Source: Seminavis robusta
Taxonomy: Eukaryota; Bacillariophyta; Bacillariophyceae; Naviculales; Naviculaceae
Assembly: GCA_903772945.1 (NCBI GenBank)
Contig: CAICTM010000866.1
Location: 1 to 44,858, forward strand
Reading direction: 5' to 3'
Length of the DNA: 44,858 bases
The notes below the pieces were generated by a model, which saw only the letters and a program-made list of their open reading frames with translations, was not told where the DNA came from and searched no databases. Positions 31,701-43,668 of the stretch are shown here, in pieces. Made by a program: the position numbers and the translations under genes. Position 1 is the first letter of the stretch. Every line of letters starts with the position of its first letter.

Positions 31701-34700
31701 GATGACACCGACTGGACGCCCCCGCCACCTCTCACAGGCGACTTGTGAATAGCTCGACTTGGCGAGCTTTGACGAGGTTGAGGTGATTGCAATCGTTGCT
31801 TGATTGGCGAAGTTCTTGTTTGCCGACTCTTCAGCAAATTCGACCCAATTCCGCTTCGACATCTGCGGGCAGGTGCGAATCCTCGTCGTGGGGCTGGTGA
31901 AAGAGAGCGGGAAGGAGATTTCGGGGGTAGCATAGACCTTTGAAATTGGGGGAACGGGGACCCATGGTGCAGTGGAGGTGGTGTGGTAGGATGGAGCGGG
32001 GGAAGAGGGGAAACTGCAATGGGCATTCCAGGGTCTGGACATAGCTCCAGTGGGAATGATGGAGAAGGCAGAGGAAATGGGATCTCTGGATCGTCGTACT
32101 GATCGTGGAAAGAGTTGTCCCAAGATAGGGTTGATATCCCACTGCCATCGAATGAACACTGGGGGGATAGAAAGCTTTGACTGGATCTCGTATATTGTGT
32201 CCAAATCCGTTGAATTCTCGTTGCTGCCTGATGTCTTCTTCGTCTACCCAAGAACCTGCGAGCGCAACGTTGTATCTTTACTAGACACGTTTGGATCTTC
32301 TTGTAGCGTGATCTCTGAGCCCAACCGCGATACATGGACTGGATGGCAGCAGCGCTCTTGCGGGAACGTTCGATTACTTGGAACTTGCGCAGCGACTGGA
32401 TTCGAGCAACCGTAGGTGACAACAGGTCCCTTCGTCGTCGAGTGTCGCTAGCATGTGCCGACCGTCGGTTCGCCTGCCTTCGTCTCAGAAACTTCCTTCT
32501 CGCAAGCCGCATTCGAAACCAGGATTGGATCAAAGTGGCAGCAACGTTGTACAGCTGCATGCACAGTGTATTGCGAATGGGTTGAATTGAATCCTGCTGG
32601 CTGCTGCGGAACGGAATCAAATCATTTGATGACCATTCGGCTCCGCACAGTATCGATAGTTGGTCATTGAGAGCCCCAACCCCACAGGTTTTCTCCCCGG
32701 TTTCAACCTCCCCACCAAACTTGAGTGATAAGTCGGTCCCACTTGTATGTCCCATGGCAAGACAGTCTCCACTACTGGGTGGTTGCTCCTTGCCGTCCCT
32801 GTTGGTCGAGAAGAGAACTATTTCTTGCTCGCGTTGGTCTTCTTGTGCTTCTTCGTTGACGTTGCTGATTGGTGAAACTCCTACCGGCTCCAAGCGTCGG
32901 CCTGCATTCCGTCGCAACTGCATTGATCTCGTTTCATTGAACTGCTGCCACAGCTCTTGATTTGGCATGGATATGAGGATTCTGCGGGTGAGATGGCTGA
33001 GACAGGTAGCATCTTCGTCGTCTCTTGCATCGACTTGCTCAAAGCCTTGATTGGGTTTGTTCGAGTCTGGCGTCATAGGTTCCGGGCCGGGTTTGGTCGT
33101 AGGGCTGTGAAACTGTACTTCCTCCTCTCCCTCTTCTTGCTCGTGCTTGACCCCGTCGGCTTTGTCCTCAGAGAAGGATCGTGCCATGGTAACCGTGGTG
33201 CCCAGACCGCTCCAGTGTCGAATCTTGGTGAGCGCTCGCAGTCGTTGAGACCGATTTGCTCTTCGTCGCTTAATGACAAATGTTGGTTTGTCAGCTTCAG
33301 ATGCTGTATCATGTTCAGTTTGATGTTCTTCGGATGCTTCTTGGACCGACGACTCTTCCGCAGCGTTTGCTTGTGCACTCTTTCCTTCATTGTTTTCCGA
33401 GGCGGAATGCGAGGTTTCTTCTTCTTCCCCTTGGTTTTGCTCTTGTGTTTCTGCGATAAGCTGCGCTCCTCCCAACTGCACCTCCTGACCCTGATCCCTT
33501 TCGGATTGCAATTCCCCGTCTTGTACGAATACCACTTCCTCCTCTTCTTCTTCATCAGAAATGTGGTTCGACGATTCGTCCCTGTAACTCGACTCGTCCC
33601 TGTAGCCCGACCCGTCCCTGTAGCAGGACTCGTCGTCCCTGCAGCTCGACTCGTCCCTGTGTTTGAGTTTTGACAACTCTTCCCTGTGAGACAGCTCGTC
33701 CCTACATGCAGTATACTCTGTGGATTGCGAGCTGTCGTCGTGGGTATCCGTGGGGGCATCATCCGCATCCGCGTCAATGTCCGTATCCGGACCATCAGAG
33801 CTCGCACTACCGTCCACATCCATCTCCGCAGGGCTGTCAAGACTACGAATGGGCTTGATGATATCTTGTGCCAGCGACAGCTTGTTGATATTGTTGTTGT
33901 GGTTATTTCGGTTCGTCATGATGACAGGCGTGCTGGAACGCAACAGGTCGGATATGAGCGGGGGTGACGTGGGGGCATTTTTCTTCTTTTTCTTGCTGGT
34001 CAGCTTTGCTATTCTCTCAAACGGAGACTCTTGTTTTGGTTCTGGCTCCCGTTGTCGAGTGCAATTGGTATGATACGATCGTCTGCTACTCGATGAATAT
34101 TCCGGTTCGGCCCACGCGTCTTCTTGGTCGTCTCGTGTTTCATCTTGGTATGTATTGGTTGTTCTTGTTGCCCGTGGTATTGGTGGCGTTGGTGCTGGTT
34201 TAGTGCGTGGCACTGGTTTCGGCGGCAATGATGCTGCTGCGGATGCTGTCGATTGATGATACTGATGTTGATGATTGTTATGATGATGATGATCGTTATG
34301 AAAATGTCGGTGAATCTTTTGTTTTTCCTGTGTCGCAAAGGCGTGTAGCTGTGACCATTTCCGCTCCAAATCTTCAATCTTGACTACTCTTGTTGCAGTG
34401 TTATTGTGCTGATGGAAGGGTGCTGCTTTCTTGGAAGTTCTGGTGGCAACGGTGGTAGCAACCGAGCTACTAAATGACGACCATTTCTTCTCCAAGTCAC
34501 CAAACTTGTTGTACAGCGACCACTTCTTCTCCAGAGCATCAAACTTGTTGCAGAGAGACAAAGCTGGATTCCTGGTCGTAATGCTGCTTCCTCCAGTCCC
34601 AGTACTGGTCACACTGACATTGGAACTACTCCTGGTAATGGTGGACGTCACTGTACGAGTACCATCATCCCGACGAACGACAACGGGAGGAGCTACCAAG

Positions 34701-34705
34701 TGCAT
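19783..34705 (-). CDS. giant IQ-repeat (calmodulin-binding) protein
   Basis: Four exons, 34705-29988, 29910-29385, 29312-22803 and 22686-19783 (GT-AG introns of 77, 72 and 116 nt), give 4,885 aa. Residues 1 to about 700 are low-complexity: a triple (D)LE(K/R)KWS motif, His/Asn runs, acidic repeats. IQ-type units (IQ..WR, one per 21-23 residues) begin near 715. They pause for an Arg/Ser/Pro-rich stretch (about 900-1080) and a small possibly folded part (about 1110-1240), then run almost unbroken to about 4165. A non-IQ segment follows (about 4165-4430), then a last IQ block. The splice between exons 2 and 3 rebuilds an IQ motif, IQLQACSRGFLQRR, supporting the model. IQ helices bind calmodulin or myosin light chains. 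The nearest known layout is ASPM, but no ASH or CH domain and no myosin motor is visible, so I do not name it ASPM. A spindle, basal or cytoskeletal scaffold role is inference. Confidence 0.85.
24017..24784 (-). repeat. two tandem 384-bp units in the giant gene
   Basis: Two adjacent copies with an exact 384-bp offset (128 codons), very similar by eye. Each comprises two 64-residue sub-units, and each sub-unit has three IQ-like helices. The markers WKRVFSTKVKA, FRGFRVRAKYQQIIPGF and RGARDRCAYQNALAGI recur. A more diverged copy lies to the left, near 23460-23800. All copies keep the reading frame. Confidence 0.85.
26429..26692 (-). repeat. 66-bp in-frame tandem repeat, four copies
   Basis: Four head-to-tail 66-bp units begin at 26429, 26495, 26561 and 26627, encoding a 22-residue unit, RRVYRRALAATSLASWWRML plus KC. 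Copies differ by only a few bases (one encodes E for A). The period equals one IQ unit, but the IQ dipeptide itself is replaced by SLASWW. Confidence 0.93.
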
Positions 34706-35284
34706 GATGGGATAGATAGATCTTATTCAATTCCCTCCCCACCCTGGTCGCCACCACTAGTACATGTAGCTACCTAGCCAGCTGTTGATGACCCTTGCCA
34801 GCACGATCGATAATTTGTTTGACAATGGGCAGTGTTCATGAGCTCACTTGGAGGGCAACAAGACGTCCGTTCCACTTTGGTGCTGTGGTCGTGGTGTCGC
34901 TCCTTGTCTAAACATTGTGAGGGAGTATGCCGTGGCGCCGGAATGGTTTTGGTGATTAAGGGGAGCTCCGCTACAATCCTCTAAGTAACACAATTCGGCG
35001 ACCTTAGGCTTCGGGCAGCAAGCGGCTGGACATGCTTTCACACTTGCCTCCACTAAATCTGTTTGGACCGTTGTTTCGTCTCGACCTTGGCGTTGACTTC
35101 CAGAGAGCACCTCAAAAGCTGCGCCACCACCAATGTAGGCTCCTTTCGAGCACCCAACCAAGCTAGTGCACGAAAGAAGAAACAAAAAGTAAGTCAATGA
35201 GTTGAAGCCTCCAATGGTGGTACCGTACTATTTCATCCGCTCCCAGCCAAGTACCCAGGTTTTGCCTTGACTATCTCAAGAGCC
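34706..35284. promoter_or_regulatory. divergent promoter region
   Basis: 579 bp between the starts of the giant IQ gene (-) and the sulfotransferase gene (+), so the promoters of both should lie here. TACATGTA occurs at 34761-34768, about 56 bp upstream of the giant-gene ATG. A 117-codon minus-strand frame (34844-35197) begins with TTG and has a hydrophobic, then Cys-rich sequence; see findings. Confidence 0.5.
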
Positions 35285-36412
35285 ATGCACAAGATCTTGC
35301 CTTCGAGACCTCTACAAGTGATTGCGTTCTTGTTAGCTTTGGGGTTTCTGATTCAGCATTTCAATGATAGTCTCTTAAGTGGTCCGGCATCTGATGTTGC
35401 TAGGCGCTCCATCACAGCTATTGAATCTCCAAAGTCAAACCGAGATCCTGCTGCGACCAATGCTACCAATGCAACCAGAAATAGCAACAGCAATAGTGAT
35501 CAAGTCTCGACAAAGTCGTTCCCATCCTTTCAACATGGAGGCTTCATTGTTTTTCTACACATACCCAAGACTGGTGGCACTACCATTCGAAAAACATTTC
35601 AAAAGCTACCGGGAGTCACCTACATGTTCTCCAACAGAAGAGCCAAGTACGAAACACTGGTCCAGGAGGTTCATCAGAACTGGTTGACTAAAAGGAACAA
35701 CGCTGACGGCAACAACAACAACAACAACAACAAGATCTCAAGAATAGGCATACTCGAAATACACGCCAGAAACAATCCCACATTGCTGGAAATCTGTTCG
35801 CAACTGCATCAATGGAGAGAAACAGCGGCGCAGAATCGAGTACCCTTTTTTGCGTTTACAATCCTTCGTGACCCAACATCTTTTGCAATTAGTTACTTTA
35901 ACTACTATCATGGTATGCAATGGGAAAAGCGGCGATTCGAGTACTTACCAACAGAACAAATGACGGAAGAAAACTTTTTGAGGACCATGCACTTGTCACC
36001 ACAGTGTTTGTTTTTGACACGTTCGGAACAAGCCTATCAAAGAAATCATCCAGAACTCCGGGTCAACCTGACCCAGAGCGAATGCGAAAGTGCCTATAAA
36101 TGCTTGCAAGGCACTATGGATTGGATTGGTACCACAGAACGGCTCCACAATGAGACTATTCCGTTACTCAAAAACCTTCTTGTCACCAGTGGCGTGCCCA
36201 CTACTGGCAAGAACCAAACAGGAACCACATCACAGCAAGGACAACGAACCAACGTCAAGGTGGAGAACGCTGGTCCCAGGATCTTTGGAAAGCACAATAT
36301 TAGCAGCACCTCTTGGGAGCGGCTCGAGAGAATGACACGGTGGGACCAAGATATGTACCAAAAAGCGATAAAGGAGTACAAGTGTCAGAACAAATCTCAA
36401 GAACTTTTCTAA
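35285..36412 (+). CDS. type II membrane sulfotransferase
   Basis: Single-exon protein of 375 aa. It has a short cytoplasmic N-terminus, one signal-anchor helix (VIAFLLALGFLIQ), a polar Asn/Thr/Ser-rich stem, then a sulfotransferase domain. HIPKTGGTT at residues 92-100 is the 5'-phosphosulfate-binding loop that holds PAPS. RDPTSFAISYFNYYHG from residue 195 fits the 3'-phosphate-binding segment. Golgi carbohydrate sulfotransferases of the Sulfotransfer_2 and heparan-sulfate 2-O groups share this arrangement. The acceptor is unknown; sulfated extracellular polysaccharide is a reasonable inference for a diatom. An Asn run (NADGNNNNNNNK) interrupts the domain. Several N-x-S/T sites suit a lumenal enzyme. 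Start at the ATG at 35285; the upstream TTG is ignored. Confidence 0.88.
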   Translation: MHKILPSRPLQVIAFLLALGFLIQHFNDSLLSGPASDVARRSITAIESPKSNRDPAATNATNATRNSNSNSDQVSTKSFPSFQHGGFIVFLHIPKTGGTTIRKTFQKLPGVTYMFSNRRAKYETLVQEVHQNWLTKRNNADGNNNNNNNKISRIGILEIHARNNPTLLEICSQLHQWRETAAQNRVPFFAFTILRDPTSFAISYFNYYHGMQWEKRRFEYLPTEQMTEENFLRTMHLSPQCLFLTRSEQAYQRNHPELRVNLTQSECESAYKCLQGTMDWIGTTERLHNETIPLLKNLLVTSGVPTTGKNQTGTTSQQGQRTNVKVENAGPRIFGKHNISSTSWERLERMTRWDQDMYQKAIKEYKCQNKSQELF

Positions 36413-37172
36413 GGACTCATTATGCCTCTTCTTTCGCTGCTTAGTCTATGCGTGCATTGTACTTCTGCCTTCTGCCACATGAAAAAGTTGTTCCGATGCT
36501 GACTGGGCTCCTTTGGCTGTGGTAGGTAGCCTTGAGTGGTACCCGTATCATGTGCTGTCTGTGCAGAGCACGAGCACAGAGTGCACGTGGATAGCAACCT
36601 CCAGCTGTCAGGTACCTTAGCTTAGCCAATCAGTTGTGCGTAACGTCTGCTCCAGAGGATCTTGAATCTTTTGTGGCGATGGCGTTCGGTGTTGCGTCAT
36701 CTTTGGTTGGCAGTGCGCAGCCATTGGTGGACGTTTTTGTACGTACATGTGCCGCAGTTCGAATTGAAAAAGCTATTCGGAAGACAGCATTGGCAATTAG
36801 GTAGATACGGTAAAACTATCTTTTGATTTAAATCTTCAGAGCAAACTACAACATTAACCTTATGGTTACCCCAACTAGATGTTACAGGGGCTTAGCTTTC
36901 CCCCTTGATTACATTTCTGTACGATGACGTCAGTGAGCGATAGTTTGAAGACATCAACGTCAGTTCGGATCGGTTGATTGGCACCTGATCTATTGGCACT
37001 CAGCCCCAGCTCTCGATGGATCAGATGAAAGACACCCCACAACCATCTGTGCAAAGGATACAAGTTGACGAGCAGCTGTTGTTGTTCAATTCCAATCAGT
37101 TTGATTGATTTTGCGTTCTGTTGCTTGCAGATTTGATTTGGAGTGAAGAGAAAGAGGAAAATTGTGGTAACC
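36413..37172. other. intergenic: sulfotransferase 3' and carbonic anhydrase 5'
   Basis: 760 bp between two plus-strand genes. It should hold the 3' end of the sulfotransferase mRNA and the promoter of the carbonic anhydrase. I see no supported gene or repeat. Confidence 0.5.
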
Positions 37173-39907
37173 ATGAGGATAATTCTCAACAGCATCGTGT
37201 TGGCAGCTCTTGCCGTGCCATCGACGGCATTTCAGATTGTCATGATGTCCAACTATTTGGACTCTTTGGGAGGCAATCAAAGGGTGAAGCAACCTGTTAT
37301 TCCACCCCCACAACCGGTTGAGCCTGTCTCATTCCAGGCTCCAAGTGAACCAGAAGGAACTCCGATGGCACCGCCTCCAACAGCTGAGGTTCCCATCGAA
37401 GATGAACCCGTCATGAAAGCTATGAACGATTTGACACAGAATTTTGTCAAGAACGAAGAAGCAACACTATTGGCCTTGAAGGAAATCAGCACTTCGATGA
37501 GAATAATCGCTGAACAGGGAGGTATCGGGAAAAAATCAGCTCCTCCGCCACCGCCACCAGAGCCTGTAGCTGAAATTACACCAGAGCCAATAGTAGAAGT
37601 CCCGCCTGAACCAGTTCTTGAAGAGCCCCCGAAGCCCCCACCGATGGCTCCCGAGGCAGTGGTGCCCCCGCCTAGCCCCGTTGTCCCCCCACCGCCGCCG
37701 CCACCACCACCACCACCGCCACCATCGAAGACGTTGACTCCTGCAGAGCAAATTGCGTATGCATCATCAAGAACACCCCCGCCATTGCCCCCTAAACCTT
37801 TAACTGCAGAAACTCCCAAGGCAGTGCCACCCCCGCCGCCAAGGCCTGCCCCACCAGCAGCATTTGTGAGAGAATTGACTCCTGCCGAAAAAATCGCCTA
37901 CTCCTCAAGGCCGCCTCTCCCGCCAGGTCCTGCACCTGCAGCCCCCCCTGTTCCTGCCGCTCCCCCAGCCGTATCGGCTGCTGTATCAGCTCCCAGCACA
38001 GGAGTTTCGGCCACTCCTGAAGCGAGCACAAGTGCACCTCCTGACGAGAGCAAAAGCAAATATTGGGCGTCCAGTTCCACTGAATCTTCTGCTGATGATA
38101 CGCCTACTCCATCCTCAGAGGATGATAACCAGGCCATTCTTGGGAGTTTGCCACTTCTTATTACTGGTATTGGACTGCTTTATGCACTTGCCGGTAGCAC
38201 CGAGAAGTCGATACAACTACCGAATTTCGAACAATATCTCCCAGGGCTTCCTCCACTGTCTTCGTTGAAGCTGCCTGAGTGGACCAGTAGCATCGGACAA
38301 GGAGCACTGGGTACACCATCTGACAGTGGAAGTGTGTCCGATGAGGGAGCACTGGTTACACCATCTGACAGTGGAAGTGTGTCCGATGAGGGAGCACTGG
38401 TTACTCCATCTGACAGTGGCAGTGTGTCCGATGAGGGAGCACTGGTTACACCCGATCTGGAATCCGATACGGTGGAGGTGCCAGAAGCTGCAGCCCCTGA
38501 AAGTCCTTCAGCCCCTGAGCCAGCCCTGGAGGCAACGCCTGTTCCAGAACCTGAAGTCACACCCGAACCTGTGCCCGAGCCAGAAGTAGCACCGGAACCT
38601 GCACCATTAGCCCCACCTGTCTCTGAAACGCCCCCAGCGCCCGAAACACCACCAGTGCCCGAGACTCCACCAGTGCCCGAGACTCCACCAGTGCCCGAAA
38701 CACCACCAGTGCCCGAGACTCCACCGGTGGCCGAAACCCCGCCTTTGCCTGAAGCTCCACCACCGGCTGCCTTGGGAGGTGCAGCGGCTGGATTAGCGGG
38801 AGCAGCAACGGCGGCAGGGGCTGCTCCAGTCAAGTCCATCGGCTCAACGTTCTCCTATGACCCGCTCGCTGAAAACGGCCCATCATCTTGGTCGTTGCTT
38901 GAAATCGAAGGAAACGAATGCGGCGGGAAAAAACAAAGTCCCATCGCCATTGGAAAGACTGGTTGCAGTATTGGTGCAAACTACAAAATGGAGGTTAGTA
39001 AACGTTGTTCTTGTATCGGCTATTGTCAGAAATTCTCAGCCTCTATTTTATTTTTGTTCGCATGCGACAGACGGAAAGCAAATGCTCAGTGTCGGATTTG
39101 GAGTATGCTCTCGGAAGAGGCGGTCCAAAGGCGTCGTTCCCTAAACAATGCGGAGGCAGCACGCTTCAGATTCCAATGCTTGAGGGTGTGTATCAGGCGG
39201 TCCAATTCCATACCCATATTGGCTCTGAGCACGTGATCGGAGGAGAGAGGTACGGAGCGGAGCTTCATATTGTGCACAAGGAGCAGGGAGGGGACAAGTT
39301 CGCGGTTGTCGGTATCATGATCAACGGTGATAGCAAAGTTGACAACCCTTCGTTTGGAAGACTTTTGGATAAGTGGTCGGCAGTAGAGAAAAAAGTAGCT
39401 GCCAACTGTGATGGAGTGCAACTACCCACCAAGAACCGCCCAGTTGTGTCCGATTCCACTTTCAATGTTTACGATCTTGTGCCTCTCGGATCTTCATTCT
39501 ATTACTATGACGGAAGTCTCACAACACCACCTTGTTCGGAAGTTGTTTGGTGGAATGTTGCAGATGTTCCTCTTTCAGTTTCTCCTGAGCAATACGACCG
39601 ACTTGTGAAGATGACCACTTCATACACCGACCCGAATACATGTGAGTTGAAGACTGCAGCTTCTCCCTTGGACGGGTCTACAAATCGACCCATTGCGCAA
39701 GACATAAGTGGCCGAAGCGTGAAGCGTATCTGCCCTGTTGGCAGCATCGCCCCCACCGGGTCGGCTTCGGAAACGTTGGTTGCCATGGTAGATGTACAAC
39801 CAGTCGTCCCAGAAGTCGCCGCAACACCTCCAGCACAAGGTGCCCTTGTCGCCAGTTCTAACCCAGCCGCAGACGACCCGGATTACGATCCGTACAGAGG
39901 ACTTTAA
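37173..39907 (+). CDS. long alpha-carbonic anhydrase with Pro-rich N-terminal region
   Basis: Two exons, 37173-38993 and 39071-39907 (phase 0, 77-nt intron with GTTAGT donor), give 885 aa; ordinary alpha-type enzymes are near 260-300 aa. Residues 1-20 are a signal peptide ending STA before Phe (diatom plastid-type cleavage context). Then come a short helical part, a proline-rich stretch (about 125-310) with two LTPAE(Q/K)IAY motifs, one membrane segment near 322-340, three copies of a 15-residue Ser/Asp/Gly unit, a VPETPP array and an Ala/Gly linker. The catalytic domain (about 555-830) reversibly hydrates CO2: FSYDPLAENGPSSW, QSPIAI, zinc ligands His654, His656 and His673 (QFHTHIGSEH, ELHIVH), and GSLTTPPCSEVVWW. 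The active site looks complete. A role in plastid CO2 concentration is inferred. Start at the ATG at 37173; an upstream in-frame GTG is ignored. Confidence 0.92.
38299..38447 (+). repeat. 45-bp tandem repeat inside the carbonic anhydrase gene
   Basis: Slightly more than three units of 45 bp encode GALVTPSDSGSVSDE repeated in frame, with only a few base differences. They lie between the membrane segment and the Pro-rich linker. Confidence 0.9.
38633..38735 (+). repeat. 18-bp repeat encoding VPETPP
   Basis: About five in-frame units of (V/A)PETPP form a stiff Pro/Glu linker just before the Ala/Gly-rich stretch that leads into the carbonic anhydrase domain. Confidence 0.85.
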
Positions 39908-40449
39908 GAGGCATACAGAAAGACAATTTGAATGTTCAGCATCGATGTCTGTTTGATTCCTTTCCGGCCTGCCGAGGGCGATTACGATCGTGGTGCGGGC
40001 AAACAAAAAGAACGGAAGGAATCCTCGTGGTAAAGTTAAGATGAAATAACGAAACAATGACAGCTATCCAGTAGAGAAAGAGGCTTCATGCGTGCATCTT
40101 GTTGGCGCGGAGACAACCTTCCAGTTCCAAAATAAAACAGGACGAGCAGAATGGTTGGTGGCAACAACGCTCAAGATCGGCTCCTGTTGAACCCTGCAAC
40201 CAAAGATCCGATGGACAACCTCGCTCGTTCTCAAGGAACCTGCACCAAGCATCCGACTAACAGCTAGGAACAAGCCAATGGATAGCTCAACAAAGCAGGC
40301 AACCAAAGCAAGGGAGTTCTTTCTTTCTTCGATAATTACTATTTTCGAGCATTATACTATTCTGCGGTAATAATCCGTCATTCTTTTCCTCTTTCCATCA
40401 ACAGCCACCACAAAGGAGACCAAACCAAACTAACTAAGCCATCAGAAAC
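39908..40449. other. intergenic, convergent 3' ends
   Basis: 542 bp between the stops of the carbonic anhydrase (+) and polyubiquitin (-) genes. I see no supported gene in it. Confidence 0.55.
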
Positions 40450-42641
<2,192 letters not shown>

Positions 42642-43500
42642 GGTTGGTAAATGTTAAAAAGATAAAGCTTTCTTAGAGTGTATTTCGACCAGTTGCGTTC
42701 AAAGTCGCTGAGATCGAATTTATGTCAAAGAGTGCTTTGGAATTCAAAGCTCTTGCTTCAGGTTTTCCACCTGTTGCCTGTCAAAGAACATTGCCAGGCT
42801 GCGTGGAAGAATACCAAGTCCTACACAGACGTTGGCATGCACGAAACTCCGCCAATGAGATTCATTCCCAAGCTTGGCCGGCGTGCTACACGGAAAAGAA
42901 AAGAAAAAGAGACGGGACTAAGGGTTCTTGTCGTGCAACGGACCAATAAGCTGGCTAATTTAGTTGGCCTTGAGTCGAGTGACAGTCGAGTCGAGTCCTT
43001 AATCAAGCGAGTCGAGTCCGAGTGGAATCGAGTCGGGTCGGGTCGGGTCGTGTGGACTATTTTTAACGCTACTGTATTTGCCTTTTTGGTCCACTCCCAC
43101 ACCGGATAACTTTTAAGCGCTTCTGTTCTGGCATCCAAGACGATGATATCGGGCTCCCCCTCACCCCATCAAGCCCATCAATGAACATAAAACTACCAGA
43201 TACCGCAACGGTACCCAACGATGACAATTTGTACAGTAGGCAGATGGTTGATTCAATTCGACTCAAATTCGAGAAGAAACGCCGAAAGAAACGCCGAAAG
43301 AAACGCTCTCTTTGTTGTAGGACAGATGACAGCCCCAAAGAAACCATCCATGATGCACGGGAAACGAGCCGATAGAGATCGTTGGTTAATGTGGGGATGA
43401 CATCTACTCTCTAATATCGACTCATTATTTGGTCAAGACAACACTTGAAAGACAACACTTGAAAGACCACCTCCAACACATTTTTCGTTCAGTTTATACA
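42642..43500. promoter_or_regulatory. polyubiquitin promoter region and GAGTC-rich tract
   Basis: About 860 bp upstream of the polyubiquitin ATG. It contains a degenerate simple repeat of GAGTC/GGGTC pentamers at about 42970-43050 and small direct repeats near 43280-43305 and 43437-43465. A 64-codon frame at 43181-43375 begins with ATG and has a Lys/Arg run but no further support. Confidence 0.45.
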
Positions 43501-43668
43501 ATGACCATGTTCCATCCAAGGAGTTGCTGGAAGGCACTCCCGCTGCTTTGCTTGCTCCTTCTCGCGCCCATGAAGCGAACTAATGCTGAATTTGTGGAAT
43601 CCAATGGAGCTTCTGTCGTTGCACTGGGCATGTCACTTGAAGTGATGGTGTTGTTGGTTCCGTGCTGA
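43501..43668 (+). CDS. candidate small secreted protein, overlapping
   Basis: A 55-codon ATG-to-TGA frame. Its first half looks like a good signal peptide: basic Arg/Lys region, then ALPLLCLLLLAP, then TNA before a Glu-Phe. The hydrophobic core lies outside the coding part of the opposite gene, whose stop is at 43580, so it is not merely a shadow of it. The second half (EFVESNGASVV and on) does overlap that gene antisense. No domain and no intron is evident. It could be a short gene, an exon whose partner I cannot see, or chance. Confidence 0.3.
   Translation: MTMFHPRSCWKALPLLCLLLLAPMKRTNAEFVESNGASVVALGMSLEVMVLLVPC

Noticed and set aside
32957..33673. 238-codon plus-strand frame with Leu/Phe-rich sequence
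   Set aside because: It is antisense to the Glu/Lys-rich N-terminal part of the giant gene, which yields hydrophobic shadow peptides; it starts without supporting context.
19783..34705. Naming the giant gene ASPM or a myosin
   Set aside because: IQ repeats alone do not define either family. No CH or ASH domain and no P-loop motor is visible in any exon.
37277..38839. Gly/Ser-rich minus-strand frames
   Set aside because: They are reverse shadows of the Pro-rich codons of the carbonic anhydrase gene.
43181..43375. 64-codon ATG frame with a Lys/Arg run
   Set aside because: The basic run comes from a short direct DNA repeat (GAAACGCC units); nothing else supports a gene.
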